The translations under genes and the position numbers were made by a program. The notes under the pieces are model-generated. The model ran no database searches, was not told the origin of the DNA, and worked only from the letters and a program-made list of their open reading frames with translations. From the NCBI GenBank assembly GCA_947470165.1, contig CANISN010000059.1:1-8578 (forward strand): a stretch of DNA of 8,578 nucleotides. Direction: 5' to 3'. This document shows positions 5,621 to 8,578 of this stretch, piece after piece. This DNA is from Burkholderiaceae bacterium (GTDB taxonomy: Bacteria; Pseudomonadota; Gammaproteobacteria; Burkholderiales; Burkholderiaceae). Numbering within the stretch: the first letter of the stretch is position 1; each line of letters opens with the position of its first letter.

Positions 5621-6736
5621 ATGGATATTAATGCCGATATTATTTTTTTGGGGAGGTGTGATCATGATGATCCGCTACATCGATTTTATTTTGATACCCT
5701 ACGCGCCCAGCTAATTTATCGTGGGTTTTCAGTAAAGCTAGTTTCACCGGATGAGGATCTATCTACTCATATTTCTGGGGATAAGCCAACTGTTATCAAT
5801 TTTTTCTATAAAGACAGCGATGCAATCCAGTCAATTAATAAGATAGCAGAGAGAAATTTTCTCTCCCTTTCCTTCTGCTCTGATATTGATGCTTATGCCG
5901 ATTATGCTGACGCTTATCAGGTAGCTGATGTATTTGTTTGCCCCAGTGAAATGCACCAGCAAGTTCTGCGGTACGCATTAGATTTGCCAATTTATTGCCT
6001 CAGAGAGGCTGTTGATCCAATTCTTGAGAAGATTCATCCGGTGAATGTGAATAAAAAGACTGTCGATCTTGTTTGGTTCGGTTTTCCTGAGAGCTACCAA
6101 AAAAGCATGGTTGTATTGGAGTCAGTCATTGTTAGTGCTTTACAGGATGGATCCATCAACTCCTTTTCAGTTATTTCTGGAGATTCACTAGAGGAGTTAT
6201 TGCCCTCTGAATTTACTTTTATTAGGTACGAGACAAATGTATTCGCTGAGAAGTTGCGATCATTTACCTTCACAATTCTAAGTCACATTCCGTCAGATCT
6301 GCATTTAAATACATTCATCAAAAGCCCAAACAAAGCTTGCACTTCAATTATGAGCGGTATGATTCCGATTTGCAGTAACACCCCGAATTACCACTCATTA
6401 CTAAAAAATGCGGGCTTAGAGAATTACCTATTTGATTCTCCAGAAAGTCTTCTGAATATTTTAAGGAAAGTGCGAGACTTATCGGCATCGACAGATTTTC
6501 AGATCCAGTGGAATTATGCAAGTCAATATGTTTCCAGCCACTTTTCTGCGCAGGCTCAGTGTGATGAATATTTGGAAATTATTGATTCTTTTGGTGGTTC
6601 TAATTTAATACTTAGCCGTGCTACAAGACAAGTATTGAAATTTTATAATCCGCCTGTAGCGCCAATCAAGCTTCGGTTTTATTTGCGTCAGCAATTCGCA
6701 AAATTGCGGCAGATTTTTGGGAAAAAAAAGTCCTAA
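5621..6736 (+). CDS. Probable GT-B-fold glycosyltransferase, no named family
   Basis: A 371-residue protein that I recognise only by fold-level cues. The N-terminal half starts with strand DIIFLGRCDHDD (5-16) and has alternating strands and helices, including VADVFVCPSE (101-110), typical of the wall of a GT-B N-domain just before the linker. TVDLVWFG (147-154) looks like the first strand of the second domain. SPNKACTSIMSGMIPICSNTP (235-255, with Lys238 and Ala239) has the form of the donor-binding segment of GT1/GT4 enzymes, but the usual Glu-x7-Glu is not evident. The C-terminus is very basic (ending FGKKKS), perhaps contacting the membrane. There is no signal peptide or transmembrane helix. 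It is flanked by other glycan genes and is divergent from the methyltransferase. Its stop overlaps that of the opposing gene in CTAA. Donor and acceptor are unknown. Confidence 0.6.
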   Translation: MDINADIIFLGRCDHDDPLHRFYFDTLRAQLIYRGFSVKLVSPDEDLSTHISGDKPTVINFFYKDSDAIQSINKIAERNFLSLSFCSDIDAYADYADAYQVADVFVCPSEMHQQVLRYALDLPIYCLREAVDPILEKIHPVNVNKKTVDLVWFGFPESYQKSMVVLESVIVSALQDGSINSFSVISGDSLEELLPSEFTFIRYETNVFAEKLRSFTFTILSHIPSDLHLNTFIKSPNKACTSIMSGMIPICSNTPNYHSLLKNAGLENYLFDSPESLLNILRKVRDLSASTDFQIQWNYASQYVSSHFSAQAQCDEYLEIIDSFGGSNLILSRATRQVLKFYNPPVAPIKLRFYLRQQFAKLRQIFGKKKS

Positions 6737-7710
6737 TGATTTAAAAAGTAGTCTGCAATCTGTTGCTTGAATATTCTTGGCTCATCCTGCAACCACCTCC
6801 TGTAAGCGACAAAATCTGCATAGTGTTTTGGGAAGTTTTCCATCACATCATTAGCGAGCTCCCCAAAAGCTTCTAAAAAGTTTAGGGCACTACTTTCAAG
6901 TTTGTATTGTGATGGTATTGGTAGGTCAATTGCATTTCTAGCTGAACCCAGCTTTCCTGTAATTAGGCAGCATCCATGCATCGCCGCCTCACGTGGCATA
7001 CGATCCCTGCCAGGATGGTGTCCAAAATCAATATATAACTTTGCGCCGTAGAGTTTTTCTGACAGTTGGACACGATTTAAACCTTGTAGAGGAAAGAATT
7101 TCCATTGAGGGTAGCGAACAATCAGTTGTTGTGTAACTCTCCATCCCTTGGTAGGGTTGTACAAAATAATATTTTGCTTGTGATCAATCTTGTCTAGATA
7201 TTTATCTGTGAGGAAATCTTCATTAATTGAATCAATCAATGGAATTGGGTCGATGCCACAGGATTTGAGGTATTGATTTGAGTGCTCTGTCTGCGAGAAA
7301 TGCAGGAGACTCTTAAGATTCTTTGCGCCACCCCAAGGCCTACGCCCTTGAAGTACTCTTTTGAAGTAGCGGACACGATCATGGAGCGGCCAAATGTGCC
7401 TACGCTCTAAAAAGTTCTCTAGGGAAAGCCACCATAAAGCTGCCTTTGCATGCTTTACTTTAAGGGCAAGCATTGGGTTCACTTCTGGAAAGATGATTAG
7501 ATTGCTGGGTATGTCCTCATATGGAGCTGATTGAGTTTGGTAGCGCTCATAAGATGTAGGCGGCTTTGCAGGCTCTGAAAATGGGAGGTAGCACATATAT
7601 GCCGGTAAGCCCAAGCTATTCATGTGTGCAGTTAATTGATGAAGTGCTTCTGGGCCACCGGTAACTGCGCCCGCAGGGCAAACTACTAATATCTTTTTAT
7701 AGTTATGCAT
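6733..7710 (-). CDS. GT-B/GT4-like glycosyltransferase with DFGHHPGRDRMPREAA motif
   Basis: A 325-residue protein. ILVVCPAGAVTGGPEALHQL (7-26) is the glycine-rich first strand and helix of a GT4-type N-domain. HFSQTEHSNQYL (137-148) resembles the region that ends that domain. NIILYNPTKGW (180-190) opens the C-domain, followed by FFPLQGLNR (205-213) and YIDFGHHPGRDRMPREAAMHG (226-246, containing the conserved PREAA segment). CCLITGKLGSARN (247-259) then fits the donor pocket. I recall this YNP-KG plus FG-HPG-DR-PREAA pattern in uncharacterised proteins of polysaccharide loci, but cannot name substrates. There is no signal peptide. The gene lies 31 bases after galE on the same strand, so they probably form one transcript. 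No ribosome binding site precedes the ATG (only aatttaag). Its stop overlaps that of the convergent gene by four bases. Confidence 0.68.
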   Translation of the reverse strand: MHNYKKILVVCPAGAVTGGPEALHQLTAHMNSLGLPAYMCYLPFSEPAKPPTSYERYQTQSAPYEDIPSNLIIFPEVNPMLALKVKHAKAALWWLSLENFLERRHIWPLHDRVRYFKRVLQGRRPWGGAKNLKSLLHFSQTEHSNQYLKSCGIDPIPLIDSINEDFLTDKYLDKIDHKQNIILYNPTKGWRVTQQLIVRYPQWKFFPLQGLNRVQLSEKLYGAKLYIDFGHHPGRDRMPREAAMHGCCLITGKLGSARNAIDLPIPSQYKLESSALNFLEAFGELANDVMENFPKHYADFVAYRRWLQDEPRIFKQQIADYFLNH

Positions 7711-7741
7711 CTTAAATTATTTGAATCTCAGTAAGTGATAT

Positions 7742-8578
7742 TTAAGACTGTGCTGAACCTAATTGCTTATAGAAGCGCCAAGTATCCTCACACATTCGCT
7801 CAATTCCATGCTTTGCTTGCCAGCCCAAGACTGTTGTAGCTAAGCTTGAATTTGCATAATACTCTGCCAAATCCCCCGATCTTCGCTCTACAAGATCATA
7901 TGGAATTTTCTTGCTACTGACTTTTTCAAAAGTGGCAATCATTTCAAGAACACTATAAGGTTTTCCAGTTCCGAGATTTACTGTAATAGACCCTGGATTG
8001 CTTTCTAAGTAATCCAATGCCAGCACATGCCCTCTAGCCAAGTCGTCAACGTGAATATAGTCTCTGAGGCCAGTGCCATCTGGAGTAGGGTAATCACTTC
8101 CGAATACCTTTAAGCGCGGCAAAACGCCTAAGGCAATTTGTCCAATATAGGGCATGAGATTATTGGGAGTTCCAACAGGGTTTTCGCCAATTAATCCTGA
8201 TGAGTGGGCTCCTACGGGGTTGAAGTAGCGTAAACAGGCCACTTTCAGGTCAGGATTGGCTTTTACGCTATCTCTGAGTATTTCTTCGACCATGAGCTTT
8301 GTACGACCATAGACATTAATAGGTGCAGTAGGCATGTCTTCTTGGTATTGCGTGACTCCTGGTTCACCATATACGGTTGCAGAAGAAGAAAATACAAAGG
8401 TATCTACTTTTGCTTTGAGCATGTCTTCTAGGAGGGTGATGCTGCCAACAACATTATTGTCATAGTACTTGAGCGGCTCAATTTGAGACTCGCTAACAGC
8501 CTTTAGTCCAGCAAAATGAATAATCCCAGAAATTGCGTGACTAGAAAAAATCTTACCTAAAAGCGTCCGATCTCGGAT
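7742..8578 (-). CDS. galE: UDP-glucose 4-epimerase, C-terminal part (cut by window edge)
   Basis: A GalE of the extended short-chain dehydrogenase family, interconverting UDP-glucose and UDP-galactose with bound NAD. The window holds the last 278 residues. The frame is open to base 8578, so the start lies beyond the right edge. Using Ser/Tyr/Lys spacing, about 59 N-terminal residues including the GxxGxxG NAD loop are missing, giving a full length near the E. coli 338. In window numbering, HFAGLKAVSES (21-31), SSSATVYGEP (64-73, catalytic Ser65), Tyr90 and Lys94 in VYGRTK, LRYFNPVGAH (116-125), GTGLRDYIHVDD (168-179) and NLGTGKP (201-207) are all intact. An internal ATG at 8422 is not the start. 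It heads a probable operon with the glycosyltransferase at 6733-7710 and likely supplies UDP-galactose to the neighbouring transferases. Confidence 0.95.
   Translation of the reverse strand: MRDRTLLGKIFSSHAISGIIHFAGLKAVSESQIEPLKYYDNNVVGSITLLEDMLKAKVDTFVFSSSATVYGEPGVTQYQEDMPTAPINVYGRTKLMVEEILRDSVKANPDLKVACLRYFNPVGAHSSGLIGENPVGTPNNLMPYIGQIALGVLPRLKVFGSDYPTPDGTGLRDYIHVDDLARGHVLALDYLESNPGSITVNLGTGKPYSVLEMIATFEKVSSKKIPYDLVERRSGDLAEYYANSSLATTVLGWQAKHGIERMCEDTWRFYKQLGSAQS

Noticed and set aside
6722..6729. Run of eight A (T on the minus strand) at the end of the GT-B-like gene as a terminator for the minus-strand gene
   Set aside because: No stem-loop precedes the T-run on the minus strand, and the run is explained by lysine codons of the plus-strand gene.
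8420..8422. ATG at 8422 as the galE start
   Set aside because: The frame stays open to the window edge and the preceding 52 residues include HFAGLKAVSES and other GalE core sequence, so this Met is internal.

Overview
The window looks like a chromosomal stretch of a freshwater betaproteobacterium of the Burkholderiaceae, most like Polynucleobacter. This rests on the gene order yqgE-ruvX-pyrR-pyrB, the close family resemblance of those proteins (for example a YqgE that ends in ...SGEAGHA), and moderate base composition. The genus is an inference from memory of the family, not a database result.

Left part (1-4027), housekeeping. A class I photolyase gene runs off the left edge on the minus strand. 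It is divergent from a membrane-anchored DUF218 (ElyC/SanA/YdcF-like) gene. A tight four-gene plus-strand operon follows: yqgE (UPF0301/AlgH), ruvX (pre-16S rRNA nuclease), pyrR (PRPP-binding regulator/uracil phosphoribosyltransferase) and pyrB (Pseudomonas-type aspartate carbamoyltransferase). Junctions within the operon are an 8-base overlap, a 1-base gap and a 4-base overlap. No dihydroorotase gene follows pyrB.

Right part (4085-8578), surface glycan genes. These are a GT-A type (DXD) glycosyltransferase (+), a SAM-dependent methyltransferase (-), a probable GT-B type glycosyltransferase (+), a second GT-B/GT4-like glycosyltransferase (-) and galE, UDP-glucose 4-epimerase (-, running off the right edge). 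The DNA here is visibly AT-richer: two hand-counted 60-base samples gave 36/60 G+C inside pyrB (3841-3900) and 20/60 inside the first glycosyltransferase (4381-4440). Strands alternate, and two gene pairs meet tail to tail with overlapping stop codons. GalE would supply UDP-galactose, the three transferases would build an O-antigen, capsule or exopolysaccharide, and the methyltransferase could decorate or cap it. The actual glycan cannot be read from this window.

There is no RNA gene, insertion sequence, CRISPR array, frameshift or gene-free stretch over 300 bases. The most interesting points are the switch from pyrB straight into glycan genes, an apparent pattern of leaderless starts at promoter-proximal genes, stacked inverted repeats between phrB and the DUF218 gene, and two glycosyltransferases that do not fall into an obvious named family. 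I do not see a clear new multi-gene system.
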